DNA from: Mycolicibacterium aubagnense
GTDB lineage: Bacteria > Actinomycetota > Actinomycetes > Mycobacteriales > Mycobacteriaceae
Reading direction: 5' to 3'
Length of the DNA stretch: 64,000 bases
Assembly: GCF_010730955.1 (NCBI RefSeq)
Contig: NZ_AP022577.1
Coordinates: 5,394,001-5,458,000, forward strand
The notes beneath the pieces were generated by a model that did not search any database, had not been told where the DNA came from, and saw only the letters and a list, made by a program, of their open reading frames with translations. A program made the position numbers and the translations under genes. Shown here one piece after another: positions 9,601 to 17,679 of the stretch (positions within the stretch are counted from its first letter, which is position 1; each line of letters opens with the position of its first letter).

Positions 9601-10770
9601 GTCGCGCCTGCAGCACCGGTGGTCGCTCCCGCAGCGGCGGCCGCGCCCGCCAAGCCCGCTCCCAAACCCGCCAAGCCGTTCACCCGCAACAACCCGCTAT
9701 CGGTTCCGTTGTGCCGCAACACTCTGCTGACCACGGGCGGTACCAAGGAAGTCCGCCAGATCGGCTTCGACCTGTCCGGGCACGAGGCGAGCTATGGTGT
9801 CGGCGACGCGCTGGGCGTGGTCGTGGCGAACGCTCCGGAAGCGGTGAGTGCCTGGCTGACCGCGACCGGGCTGTCCGGCGATGAGATCGTCGAGATCGAC
9901 GGCGCGGAAACAGCTTTGCGTGACGCGCTCACCACGTGGTACGACATCTGCAAGGTATCGCCGACCCTGATCAACTTCCTCGCCGAGCGGCACGACGCCA
10001 AGATTCTGCGGGCGCCCCGGGAAGAACGCGAGCGCTGGCTCGACGGCCGGACCGGCCTGGACCTCGTCGAGGAGTTCAAGGTCCGCGCGGAACCCGAGGA
10101 ATGGCGAGATGCGTTGGTGCGCCTTGCCCCGCGGTCGTACTCGATATCCTCGAGCCCGCTCGTCAGCCCCGACGAGGTGCAGTTGACCGTGTCGGTAGTG
10201 CGGTACCACGGTGCGCGCGGCGGCATCCGGCACGGCGTCGCGTCGACATACCTGGCCGACCGGGCCGCGACGGTGCCGGTGTTCCTGCAGTCGGCGCCGC
10301 ACTTCCGGCCGCCCGAGGACGCGTTGACGCCGATGATCATGGTCGGTCCCGGCACTGGTGTCGCACCGTTCCGCGGGTTCCTGCACGAGCGCCGGGCGCT
10401 CGGCCACACCGGCCGTAACTGGCTGTTCTTCGGTGACCAGCACCGGGCCGAAAACTATTACTACCGGGACGAATTGGAGGCCTTCGCCGCCGACGGGCTG
10501 CTGACCCGGCTGGACACCGCGTTCTCCCGGGACCAGGCCAAGCGGGTGTACGTGCAGCACAAGATGCGCGAGCACGGCGAGATTCTGTGGCGCTGGCTCG
10601 AGGACGGCGCGCATTTCTACGTGTGCGGCGACGCGGCCCGCATGGCCAAGGACGTCGACGCGACGCTCACCACCATCATCAAGTCTCACGGCGGTGTGTC
10701 GGAATCGGCGGCGCACGAGTACAAACGCGAGCTGATTGCCGACAGGCGCTACGTCCGCGACGTTTACTGA
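6691..10770 (+). CDS. nasN: Fused assimilatory nitrate reductase with diflavin reductase domain
   Basis: 1359 residues. The N-terminal two-thirds is a molybdopterin oxidoreductase: a [4Fe-4S] motif with Cys 13, 16, 20 and 54, the catalytic body, and a molydopterin-dinucleotide-binding domain near 610-720. A flavodoxin (FMN) domain begins near 828 (W-A-S-Q-T-G-T-A-E-E-F, then S-T-F-G-D-G-G-P-P-D-N). A sulfite-reductase-type FAD/NADPH module follows an Ala/Pro linker: R-S-Y-S-I-S-S-S-P at about 1148, G-P-G-T-G-V-A-P-F-R-G at about 1217, and Y-V-C-G-D-A near 1309. Electrons can thus flow from NADPH to nitrate in one chain. I recall such a monomeric diflavin enzyme being called NasN in M. smegmatis; the symbol rests on that memory. 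Confidence 0.93.
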   Translation: MTASGARTTRTACSYCGVGCGISVETRTDAGTGLPVIARVSGDRLHPTNFGRLCTKGATHAELMGADDGRLTTALVRHGRGAEAVSVAVDDATAEAGRRLRAIVDEHGPDSVALYVSGQMTIEAQYLANKLAKGFIRTVHIESNSRLCMASAGTGFKQSLGADGPPGSYTDFDSADLFFVIGANMADCHPILFLRMADRLAKGAKLIVVDPRRNATAEKADLFLQIKPGTDLALLNGLLHLLVENGAIDQEFIAEHTEGWDAMPAFLADYPPATVAEITGIPEADIRRAAEMIAEAGEWMSCWTMGLNQSTHGTWNTNAICNLHLATGAICRTGSGPMSLTGQPNAMGGREMGYMGPGLPGQRAVTSAEDRAFVEEQWELEPGTIRTDVGPGTIEMFRQLGTGDIKAVWIICTNPVATVANRQTVIDGLQAAELVITQDAYQDTATNAYADIVLPATLWAEADGVMVNSERSLTLLQQSIPAAGDARPDWELICNVARHMGFGDQFDYKSSEHVFAEIRQFANRRTGYDLGGVTYERLRETPLQWPCPTEGGDRNPIRYLNDGVSQDLFVDAEGHRPRLAFPTPSRRAAFHARPHLDAAELPDDEFPSVLNTGRLQHQWHTMTKTGKVTKLNKLNGAPFVEIHPADAANLGIADGASVEISSRRGTAVLPALLTDRVRPGNCFAPFHWNDAQGERLTVNAVTNDAVDPDSLQPEFKVCAVRLAPVVIEPVAGAPVAPAVTSAVAGAHPLAAALGLGGPPALNDTEKVYLSGFFSGIRQATGVPVLPAWAPVTPAVRLWVNGALAGAHSVSAPAAVAGAVPAPTTSGPLVLWASQTGTAEEFAAGLAAKITGARLQVLDDTALDELAAAGEVLVVTSTFGDGGPPDNGADFWARLSAADAPDLSGVRYAVLGIGDRAYENFCGYAKSVDGRLAELGATALLDRADCEAYDDEPLARWADAVVELAAADPVAVAPAAPVVAPAAAAAPAKPAPKPAKPFTRNNPLSVPLCRNTLLTTGGTKEVRQIGFDLSGHEASYGVGDALGVVVANAPEAVSAWLTATGLSGDEIVEIDGAETALRDALTTWYDICKVSPTLINFLAERHDAKILRAPREERERWLDGRTGLDLVEEFKVRAEPEEWRDALVRLAPRSYSISSSPLVSPDEVQLTVSVVRYHGARGGIRHGVASTYLADRAATVPVFLQSAPHFRPPEDALTPMIMVGPGTGVAPFRGFLHERRALGHTGRNWLFFGDQHRAENYYYRDELEAFAADGLLTRLDTAFSRDQAKRVYVQHKMREHGEILWRWLEDGAHFYVCGDAARMAKDVDATLTTIIKSHGGVSESAAHEYKRELIADRRYVRDVY

Positions 10771-10856
10771 TCTGCCTGCCGGCCTGTCCGGCGGTACCGC
10801 TGCACACCCGGCCGTTTCAGGGTTGACTGGAGCATGCCGGGAAGGAGCGATGTCGA

Positions 10857-12176
10857 ATGGTCGTTGAATCAGGTCTCAACGCAGCATCAGGTCCAGACGC
10901 AGCATCAGGTCCTGCCGCGTCAGTGGCCCCGCCGCGCAACCCGGCCCGTCACATCAGGTTGACGTCCCACAGCGGCGGCGCCGATGCGCTGCCGATCCAC
11001 TGGGGCGCCGCTACCGCCGCCGAGCGCGGCCCGGTGATCGGAACCACGACCACGCGAGCGCACCGCAACGTGATCGGCACCCACAGTGGCTCGTACAGCG
11101 TGTACCGGGCACTGGCGGTGGCTGCCGGTGCGCTCTCGCCGGAGCACCGCGCCGACCTGACCAACACCGCACCCACCGACGTGATCGGGCCGTATCCCCA
11201 GTGGGCCGAACCGGGGGCGATCGTGAGCCTGGACCCGTGGGGCGCCATGGTCGCCGAGGCGTTTTCCACGGAGTTGGGTCGCGGCCATGACATCCGGCCG
11301 ACCATCGCCATCACCAAGGCCCATGTGATGCTGCCCGAGGTCGCCGACGCGATCACCAAAGGCCGGCTCCGCCCGGACGGTCGGGTGCTGCTCGACAACG
11401 GTGCCGCGCTGGTGACCAAGGCGGCCATCGAGCCCGTCTGGTTCCTTCCCGGCGTGGCGGCGCGATTCGGTTGCAGTGAAACGGAACTGCGCCGCGTGCT
11501 GTTTGAGGAGACCGGCGGCATGTACCCCGAACTCGTCACGCGCGGCGATCTCGAGGTGTTCCTCCCGCCGATCGGCGGACAGACCGTCTACATCTTCGGC
11601 GAGGCCCGTGAGCTTGCCGACCCGGACGTGGAACTGACCGCGCGCGTGCATGACGAGTGCAACGGATCGGATGTGTTCGGGTCCGACATCTGTACCTGTC
11701 GGCCGTATCTCACCCATGCCATCGAGGAGTGCATCCTGGGTGCCCAACGGGGCGGGGTCGGGCTGGTGGCGTATTCCCGCAAGGAGGGCCGTGCCCTCGG
11801 TGAGGTCACCAAATTCCTGGTCTACAACGCGCGCAAGCGCCAGGTCGGCGGCGATACCGCCGACCAATACTTCGCCCGGACGGAATGTGTTGCCGGGGTG
11901 CAGGATATGCGTTTCCAGGAACTCATGCCGGACGTGCTGCACTGGCTGGGTGTCCGCAAGATTCATCGGCTGGTGTCGATGAGCAACATGAAGTACGACG
12001 CCATCACCGGTTCGGGTATCGAGGTCGTCGAACGCGTGAATATCCCCGACGACCTGATCCCGGCCGATGCTCGCGTCGAGATCGATGCCAAGACGGCCGC
12101 CGGTTATTTCACGCCCGGCGCGGTGCCCGACGCCGATGAGCTCAAGATCGCCAAGGGCCGTGGACTCACGCCATGA
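10857..12176 (+). CDS. GTP cyclohydrolase II-like protein of uracil catabolism (URC1 type)
   Basis: 439 residues, much longer than riboflavin-pathway RibA. The GTP cyclohydrolase II zinc motif is present as H-D-E-C-N-G-S-D-V-F-G-S-D-I-C-T-C, with Cys 268, 279 and 281, followed by a substrate-binding S-R-K-E-G-R-A-L-G segment. The long N-terminal half matches the extended form seen in URC1. Directly downstream are a DUF1688 (URC4) gene and uracil phosphoribosyltransferase, the three-gene signature of the reductive-independent URC pathway for using uracil as a nitrogen source. ATG 10857 follows GAAGGAG; an upstream ATG at 10850 hits a stop after five codons. Its stop overlaps the next start (ATGA). 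Confidence 0.88.
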   Translation: MVVESGLNAASGPDAASGPAASVAPPRNPARHIRLTSHSGGADALPIHWGAATAAERGPVIGTTTTRAHRNVIGTHSGSYSVYRALAVAAGALSPEHRADLTNTAPTDVIGPYPQWAEPGAIVSLDPWGAMVAEAFSTELGRGHDIRPTIAITKAHVMLPEVADAITKGRLRPDGRVLLDNGAALVTKAAIEPVWFLPGVAARFGCSETELRRVLFEETGGMYPELVTRGDLEVFLPPIGGQTVYIFGEARELADPDVELTARVHDECNGSDVFGSDICTCRPYLTHAIEECILGAQRGGVGLVAYSRKEGRALGEVTKFLVYNARKRQVGGDTADQYFARTECVAGVQDMRFQELMPDVLHWLGVRKIHRLVSMSNMKYDAITGSGIEVVERVNIPDDLIPADARVEIDAKTAAGYFTPGAVPDADELKIAKGRGLTP

Positions 12177-13414
12177 CAACGGGCACCGATATCGGCACCG
12201 ATGCCGACAGCGCCGTCGCGGTCCGCATCCTGCGCAGAACTGACGCCATCCGCGACCGTGCGGACTACCTGCTGCGCCGCGCACGGGCGGGGGAGTCCCG
12301 CTGGTTCGTCGTCGACGACGACTCGCTCGCGGGGGCCGCCGACTTCGTCGCCGACGTCACCCGCACGCGATATCCGGATCTGGTGATCCCGTATCACAGC
12401 CGCTGGCGTCATTTCGAGGCCGGCGGCATCGACCGCACCACCGACCTACGCGCCCGGCTGGCCACGTTGGACGCGGCCGCTCAGGCCCGCTCGATGATCG
12501 ACCTCGCCGTGGTCAGCGTGCTGCTCGACGCCGGTGCCGGGCCGGACTGGGGCTACGTGGAACCTGCTACCGGGCAACGCTTTACGCGGTCCGAGGGCCT
12601 CGGGGTGGCCAGCTGGCATGCCTTTGTCGACGGGGCGTTCTCCAGTGACCCGGCCCAGCCATGGCAGGTCGACGCCGAACGGCTGCGCAGTGTCGACGAC
12701 GCTGCCCTCGGCCGGGCATTTCAGGCTGGGCCGGGCAATCCGCTGGTGGGGCTCAGCGGGAGGGTGCAGCTGCTGCGCCGCCTCGGTGCCGCCCTGGCCA
12801 GTCAACCCGAGGTCTTCGGTCCGCAGGGGCGTCCTGGTGGCCTGTTCGACGTGCAGGCCGGCCCGGCGGTCGGTGCGCACGACATCCTGGTCCGGCTCCT
12901 GGACACTCTGTCCGGGGTCTGGCTGGCGGACAACGATATTGGCGGTATCCCACTCGGCGACTGCTGGCCGCACCCTGCGGTTCCGGGGGTTGGGTTGTCA
13001 CTCGGGTGGATGCCGTTCCACAAGCTGTCGCAGTGGCTGACCTACTCGCTGCTGGAGCCGTTCGAGTGGGCAGGGGTGACGGTCACCGGGCTGGACGCCC
13101 TGACTGGTTTGCCCGAGTACCGCAACGGTGGCCTGCTGCTCGACACCGGGGTACTGCGCTTGCGAGATCCCGCGGCCTCGGGCCGAACCTGGTCGGTGGC
13201 CGACGAATTCGTGGTCGAATGGCGCGCCCTGACCGTCGCGCTTCTCGACGCCCTCGCGCCGCTGGTCCGCGCCCGCCTGGGCCTCGACTCCCAGGCCCTG
13301 CCCCTGGCCTGTGTCCTCGAGGGCGGCACCTGGGCCGCCGGGCGCACCCTTGCGCAACAGCTACGGGCCGGTAACCCGCCATTGTCCATCAGCAGTGACG
13401 GCACGGTTTTCTAG
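12173..13414 (+). CDS. URC4/DUF1688 family uracil catabolism protein
   Basis: 413 residues, matching the length and composition of DUF1688 proteins: an N-terminal R-I-L-R-R-T-D-A-I-R-D-R-A segment, a central W-x-V-D-A-E-R-L block, and a C-terminal D-N-D-I-G-G-I-P-L-G-D-C-W-P-H-P then G-W-M-P-F-H-K-L-S-Q-W-L-T-Y-S-L region. URC4 is required for uracil use in yeasts that have the URC pathway, but its reaction is unknown to me. ATG 12173 overlaps the URC1 stop by four bases, so the two are translationally coupled. The uracil phosphoribosyltransferase gene starts nine bases after this stop. Confidence 0.88.
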   Translation: MTTGTDIGTDADSAVAVRILRRTDAIRDRADYLLRRARAGESRWFVVDDDSLAGAADFVADVTRTRYPDLVIPYHSRWRHFEAGGIDRTTDLRARLATLDAAAQARSMIDLAVVSVLLDAGAGPDWGYVEPATGQRFTRSEGLGVASWHAFVDGAFSSDPAQPWQVDAERLRSVDDAALGRAFQAGPGNPLVGLSGRVQLLRRLGAALASQPEVFGPQGRPGGLFDVQAGPAVGAHDILVRLLDTLSGVWLADNDIGGIPLGDCWPHPAVPGVGLSLGWMPFHKLSQWLTYSLLEPFEWAGVTVTGLDALTGLPEYRNGGLLLDTGVLRLRDPAASGRTWSVADEFVVEWRALTVALLDALAPLVRARLGLDSQALPLACVLEGGTWAAGRTLAQQLRAGNPPLSISSDGTVF

Positions 13415-13423
13415 GAGGGCGCC

Positions 13424-14053
13424 ATGGGTAACCTGCATCTCGTCGACCATCCGCTGGTCCAGCACAAGCTGACGCTGATGCGGCAGAAAGACCTGTCCAC
13501 CAAAGGTTTTCGTCAGCTGCTGAACGAGATTTCCGCGTTGATGACCTACGAGGTGCTGCGCGACATCCCCATGCACGAGATCGAGATCGAGACTCCGTTG
13601 GAATCCACCACCGGCATGGTGATCGACGGCAAGAAGCTCGTCTTCGTCTCCATCCTGCGGGCGGGCAGCGGCATCCTGGACGGCATGCTCAGCGTTGTGC
13701 CTGCCGCGCGGATCGGCCACATCGGTCTGTACCGCGACCCGAAAACCCATGTAGCGGTGGAGTATTACTTCAAGATGCCGAGTGAGCTGGACGAGCGCGA
13801 CATCGTGGTGTGTGATCCGCTGCTCGCCACCGGCAACTCCGCGGTGGCCGCTATCGACCGCCTCAAGGAGTACCGGCCGCGGTCCATCAAGTTCGTCTGT
13901 CTGTTGACCTGTCCGGAGGGAGTCGCCGCGATGCAGGCGGCGCACCCCGAGGTACCCATCTACGCCGCGGCGCTGGACCGGCAGCTCGACGAGCACGGCT
14001 ACATCGTGCCCGGTCTCGGCGATGCCGGCGACCGCATCTTCGGAACGAAGTAG
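13424..14053 (+). CDS. upp: Uracil phosphoribosyltransferase
   Basis: 209 residues, full length. It converts uracil and PRPP to UMP. The PRPP-binding loop is [16 protein letters not shown] (about 128-143), and the uracil-binding C-terminal motif [17 protein letters not shown] is intact. An AGGAGGGC ribosome-binding site precedes ATG 13424. In the URC pathway the first step is thought to be conversion of uracil to UMP, so this copy probably feeds URC1/URC4 as well as general salvage. The Tat-type deaminase gene begins five bases after the stop. Confidence 0.97.
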   Translation: MGNLHLVDHPLVQHKLTLMRQKDLSTKGFRQLLNEISALMTYEVLRDIPMHEIEIETPLESTTGMVIDGKKLVFVSILRAGSGILDGMLSVVPAARIGHIGLYRDPKTHVAVEYYFKMPSELDERDIVVCDPLLATGNSAVAAIDRLKEYRPRSIKFVCLLTCPEGVAAMQAAHPEVPIYAAALDRQLDEHGYIVPGLGDAGDRIFGTK

Positions 14054-14058
14054 CGCTC

Positions 14059-14646
14059 ATGGCCATGCCGGAACCCAACCGGAGGGCCGTGTTGCGCGGC
14101 GCCGGGCTGTTGGTCGGTGCCTCCGCCGCGGCACTGCGGAGCGCTGGACCTGCCCTCGCAGAGCCCGATCCCGGCCCGGGAGATCTGGCTCGCCTGCGGC
14201 GGACCTTCGCCTTGGCGGAACAGGCTCGACTGCGCGGTGGCGCACCCTACGGCGCGCTGGTCGCCGACGCCGCCGGCAAGGTCGTCGCCGAGCACGGCAA
14301 CACCTCAGCCGTCGACGGCGGTGACCCGACCGATCACGCGGAGATGGTCACCATCCGCAGCGCCTGGCGAGCGCTCGGCGATGACGGTATGAAATCGGCG
14401 ACGCTATACGCCAGTACCGAGCCGTGCACAATGTGCGCGGGCGGCATCTACTGGAGCGGCATCGGCCGGGTGGTGTACGGCATGTCCAACACCCGGCTGT
14501 TCCACTTCACCGGAGACGACCCCGAAAACGCGGCGTTCGCCCTGCCGTGCCGCGACATCCTGCAGCACGGCTACCGGCCGATCACCGTCATCGGACCGCT
14601 ACTGGAAGACGAAGCGGCACAAGCGCATCGGGGCTACTGGCACTGA
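14059..14646 (+). CDS. Nucleoside/nucleobase deaminase with a Tat-like signal
   Basis: 195 residues. A cytidine-deaminase-like zinc fold is complete: H93-A-E95 and P-C123-T-M-C126-A-G-G. Unlike cytosolic TadA or guanine deaminases it starts with about 35 extra residues: N-R-R-A-V-L-R-G-A-G-L-L-V-G-A-S-A-A-A-L and an A-L-A-E cleavage-like site, which reads as a twin-arginine signal peptide. ATG 14059 is five bases from the upp stop, so it is part of the uracil operon. An exported base or nucleoside deaminase could turn external cytosine or guanine compounds into a form that is imported and degraded. The substrate is not decided by sequence. Confidence 0.85.
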   Translation: MAMPEPNRRAVLRGAGLLVGASAAALRSAGPALAEPDPGPGDLARLRRTFALAEQARLRGGAPYGALVADAAGKVVAEHGNTSAVDGGDPTDHAEMVTIRSAWRALGDDGMKSATLYASTEPCTMCAGGIYWSGIGRVVYGMSNTRLFHFTGDDPENAAFALPCRDILQHGYRPITVIGPLLEDEAAQAHRGYWH

Positions 14647-14666
14647 GTCCAGCGGCCCCGTCCGGC

Positions 14667-14801
14667 TCACGCCGACAGCGCGTCGAACAGTGCCGACAAC
14701 TGAGCCGGCGTGACGGACATACCGCACTGCCCACGCAACGAGGTCAGCGGTCGGGCGATGTTCTTCAGGTCCAGGAACTCGCCCGGGTGGGCGGCGCCTG
14801 C
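14667..14801 (-). pseudogene. Relic of a hemophore-like secreted protein
   Basis: The minus-strand frame from 14801 to stop 14667-14669 encodes 44 residues including E-F-L-D-L-K-N-I-A-R-P-L-T-S-L-R-G-Q-C-G-M-S-V-T-P and then A-L-F-D-A-L. This helix-loop-Cys pattern is the C-terminal end of the mycobacterial haem-binding hemophore-like family (Rv0203-like). An in-frame TGA at 14802-14804 cuts it off upstream and no start or signal peptide remains in this frame, so it is a fragment. Family assignment rests on pattern memory over 40 residues. Confidence 0.55.
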
Positions 14802-14812
14802 TCAAGGAACTG

Positions 14813-15097
14813 TCAGCATTCGCCCCCAAGGGCCGCGAGTACCCCGCCCGTGCAACCCGGGAGGGCCGACCACAAGTTGGTCGACGGCGGCCCGGAGAAG
14901 GGATTGAGCTCGGGGGCCTGTGACTGCGCTCCACTCGCGGGCGAGCAGTAGTACGAATATTGGAGCTCGCCGTAACAGGCATCGGCATGGGCGGCTGCGA
15001 CACCCAAGGGGAGCAGGGCGGGCATGGCAGCGCCGGCTGCTGCCATGCCCACCGCTGCGATGAGCCGCTTGGTCGTGGAGTTCAGCGTGACATTCAT
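14813..15097 (-). CDS. Small secreted cysteine-containing protein
   Basis: 94 residues from ATG 15097, with an AAAGGA ribosome-binding site eight bases upstream. Residues 1-39 form a signal peptide: T-K-R-L-I-A-A-V-G-M-A-A-A-G-A-A-M-P-A-L then A-A-A-H-A-D. The mature part, about 55 residues, has four cysteines (D-A-C-Y-G-E-L, Y-Y-C-S-P, P-G-C-T-G-G and the C-terminal G-E-C), suited to two disulfides, plus a Pro/Ser-rich middle. I do not recognise the family. It runs into a hemophore relic on the same strand; a fusion of two broken genes is possible, but this frame has its own good start. Confidence 0.65.
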   Translation of the reverse strand: MNVTLNSTTKRLIAAVGMAAAGAAMPALLPLGVAAAHADACYGELQYSYYCSPASGAQSQAPELNPFSGPPSTNLWSALPGCTGGVLAALGGEC

Positions 15098-15240
15098 GAA
15101 GGTGTCCTTTGTCCAGTGCGCTGCCGGGCGGCCGCGCTACCGGTATGAGCAACGAGCCCGGATGCGCGGGACAACTTTTTCGAAATTTTCTTGAGTGCGG
15201 CTGGGAGCTCTGACCCGATCGACGTCGTAGTGGTCGGGTT

Positions 15241-15259
15241 CCATCCCTGCTAGGGATGG
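15241..15259 (-). terminator. Hairpin directly after the zinc-ribbon gene
   Basis: CCATCCCT-GCT-AGGGATGG (15241-15259) is a perfect 8-bp stem with a 3-base loop, one base past the stop of the minus-strand gene 15261-16697. No U-run follows, so termination efficiency is unclear. Confidence 0.55.
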
Positions 15260-15260
15260 A

Positions 15261-16697
15261 TCAGTTGTATCTGGTACTACCGTCGATCGCCTGGGTTGTA
15301 CTAATCAGCTTGGCGTAGCAATGATCTCGATCTAGGTTGTGGTCGGTACACCATGCGAGGGCGTTGTCGGGGTCCGAAAAGCCTACGCCCGCAACTGTGA
15401 CCCAGAAGTCCCGTGAAGAGAACGTTGACCAGTCGCCGGACCAGAGCAGTCTCGCGCCTGGGTACTTTTGTCGTAGCTGAAGGTATTCACGCAATGTCGT
15501 TGTGTTGTCCCAAACGATGCCTTCCGCGACCAATCCTGGCCGCTTAGAACTCAGTTGGGGGACCCACTGATCGGCCAGCCAGTTGGCCACATAGTGACGG
15601 TCGTCGTTGGCGATGGCTTTGAGCTGGCTGAAGCTGTCGGACTCAGGATCTGTGGGAACCGCCGTTGGCGTGGCCGGTTCAGGGACCGTCGGTCGGGAAC
15701 TCGGCGTCGATGCGTGTGTTGGCACGGAGGAACTAGGAAGTGATGGAAAGTTCGGAAATGACGGTAAAGCCGTGAACGACGGGAAGCTGGGAACGGACGT
15801 CGACTCCATCGGTGAGGTTTGGCCGCTGCCGGAGGAGTCGTTGCCCCAGTGGGTCGAGAAGTCGGCGACGATTGAAATCACAATGGCAGCGGATGCGATG
15901 ACTGACGCTCGCCGCCAACCGTGCGTCCAAGCGGTTTGTGGTCGCCCACGATACTGAATCACGTCTACATAGCGAGCAATTTCGGTGGCCACGATTGCAG
16001 CCGTTACGCACAGCACTGCAGACGAGAAAGCGAGTAACCACAGTCCCCATCCGGCGGAGGCGCCGATCGGAATGCCAAAGAAGCGAGCCTTAGGAATGGT
16101 GATGATTCTGATGAGCGTCAGGATCGCGAAAGTGACGCACGAGACGCCCGCGACAGCCGCGAACCACGCGAGTGGTAGGGCCCATCGCGGGTTGAAACGT
16201 GTGCGCGGCCAAAACAACACAATGAGTAGACCGACGCAGGCCACTGCGCCGAAGGCCAATGCTGTCTTGCCCGTGTCTCCAGCGTCGAGACCGCTCAGGC
16301 TGAAGAGCAGGACGCTCGCCCATGGACCGACGGTGCCGATCATGACGCCGGCACTGGCGGCGACGGCAGCGATCAAGGTCGGGCGATAGTAGGTTTGAGC
16401 GTTCGGCGGCCAGCTAGGCCATGAAGCCCTCGGCTCCGAGTTCGCAAGAGGCACTGCCATCTTCGACGCACTGCCGCTAATTTCGGCAGTTTCGGGCAAC
16501 GCCGATTCGGCGTGGTCTACAAATCCTTGGAATTCGCCCAGGCTTATCCGGCCTGATTCGAAATCATCTAATTTGGCACCGATCTCATTGACGAGCCGTT
16601 CGGTACTTGCTCGAATCCGAGCTCCGCAGTCCCCACAGAAATGCTGGTTCTGCGGGTTCGGGTGACCGTTGGGACAGACCTCCGTCGCCAATGTCAT
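15261..16697 (-). CDS. Zinc-ribbon multi-pass membrane protein with extracytoplasmic domain
   Basis: 478 residues. A zinc ribbon at the N-terminus has C8-x-N-G-H and C21-G-D-C24. After about 75 soluble residues come five or so transmembrane segments between about 105 and 290, then a Ser/Pro/Phe-rich linker (repeats of S-F-P-S or S-L-P-S type, about 295-365), and a C-terminal domain with Y-L-Q-L-R-Q-K-Y-P-G-A-R-L-L-W-S-G-D-W and D-F-W-V-T-V-A-G-V near 415-455. I recall that C-terminal type on actinobacterial membrane proteins and kinases, but its function is unknown. The layout suggests a sensor linking outside and cytoplasm. The neighbours give no further clue. Confidence 0.8.
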   Translation of the reverse strand: MTLATEVCPNGHPNPQNQHFCGDCGARIRASTERLVNEIGAKLDDFESGRISLGEFQGFVDHAESALPETAEISGSASKMAVPLANSEPRASWPSWPPNAQTYYRPTLIAAVAASAGVMIGTVGPWASVLLFSLSGLDAGDTGKTALAFGAVACVGLLIVLFWPRTRFNPRWALPLAWFAAVAGVSCVTFAILTLIRIITIPKARFFGIPIGASAGWGLWLLAFSSAVLCVTAAIVATEIARYVDVIQYRGRPQTAWTHGWRRASVIASAAIVISIVADFSTHWGNDSSGSGQTSPMESTSVPSFPSFTALPSFPNFPSLPSSSVPTHASTPSSRPTVPEPATPTAVPTDPESDSFSQLKAIANDDRHYVANWLADQWVPQLSSKRPGLVAEGIVWDNTTTLREYLQLRQKYPGARLLWSGDWSTFSSRDFWVTVAGVGFSDPDNALAWCTDHNLDRDHCYAKLISTTQAIDGSTRYN

Positions 16698-17335
16698 CGC
16701 CGCACCCCTTCGGACAGCCGTGTCGTTTCAGAATCGGCTGCGACGGACTTCTGTCGATAGGGTAGTTATACCTTTGCTCGCGTGCCGTATCGCCTGAATA
16801 CGCTGCTACCGACCGCTCCTGTCGCAACCGCCACTACTCGCTGCGGCAATCGCCAATTGAGGTGGCCTTCGGGTCGAAGGCGCGGTCCCCGAGCAGTGGA
16901 TGTTCCACCGCAGGTTGCAAACCTGCCGCCTCTGCTTCGGCTGCCCGCCGGTGGCTCTCCCACTGACCGTCGCCGCGCCTGGTGTGCCCCTTTCGGCACG
17001 CATGTGCGGTAGACCCACAGTCGACTTAGAGGGCGATATCACGATCTTGTCTGGGCAATACAAATACACACGTGTTGCGGCGGACCTTCAAGATATGAAC
17101 CGTGTCCGGCATGACGTCCATTCCGTACAGTGTCGTGGCCTCCGATGCCGTTTGAATGCACCAATTTGAGGCACTGCTGGTCCTAAGTGTCGGCGTTGTC
17201 GACGACGGAGGCCGCCAATATTGCGGCGAGCGCCGTCACCGCGAATATCGTCATGCTCATCAGGCTCTGTTGTCCCGGCGCGGGGCATCGTAGGGCATTT
17301 CGGCTTCTGCACCTATGAATGGCTCCGACCCCGTA
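16698..17335. other. 638-bp gap left of the IS481 elements
   Basis: No gene is convincing on either strand: frames are short and lack a fitting ribosome-binding site or family pattern. It probably contains promoter DNA of the minus-strand gene at its left end and degraded sequence disrupted by IS insertion at its right end. Confidence 0.55.
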
Positions 17336-17566
17336 CTGCACCACCTGGGCATCGGACGCCGCCACGCCGGCACACCCGTGCTCATCCTGGTGGCCACCAG
17401 CACCGTCACCGTGATCAGCACAACCAGCTACACCCCGATCGCCGACCACCACATCAACCCCGACCGAAACTACTGGCCCCACCAACAAAAAACCCCGGCC
17501 AAAAGGCCGGGGTTCTCTGTAACCGATGACTCGACTCATGTGTAACCCATGACTCGACTCACCACA
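17336..17566 (+). mobile_element. Right-end remnant of an IS481-family element
   Basis: Bases 17336-17582 are identical to 18670-18916, i.e. the last 77 or so codons of the transposase, the hairpin terminator and the right terminal repeat of the adjacent full element, plus 16 flanking bases. The left 80% of this copy is missing; homology starts abruptly at 17336. Confidence 0.9.
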
Positions 17567-17582
17567 TCTGTGTCCGAGGGGG
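17567..17582 (+). repeat. 16-bp direct repeat flanking the full IS481 element (left copy)
   Basis: TCTGTGTCCGAGGGGG at 17567-17582 recurs exactly at 18901-18916, immediately outside both ends of the complete element. It may be a long target duplication. Its last 14 bases are also the start of the tRNA-Leu-like att core. Confidence 0.85.
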
Positions 17583-17679
17583 TGTCGTGAGTCACGACAT
17601 AGGTGACAGATGAGTCGGGTCATGGGTTACACCTGGAACGACACTCGATGAGTCGCGTCATAGGTGACAGTCATGACTC

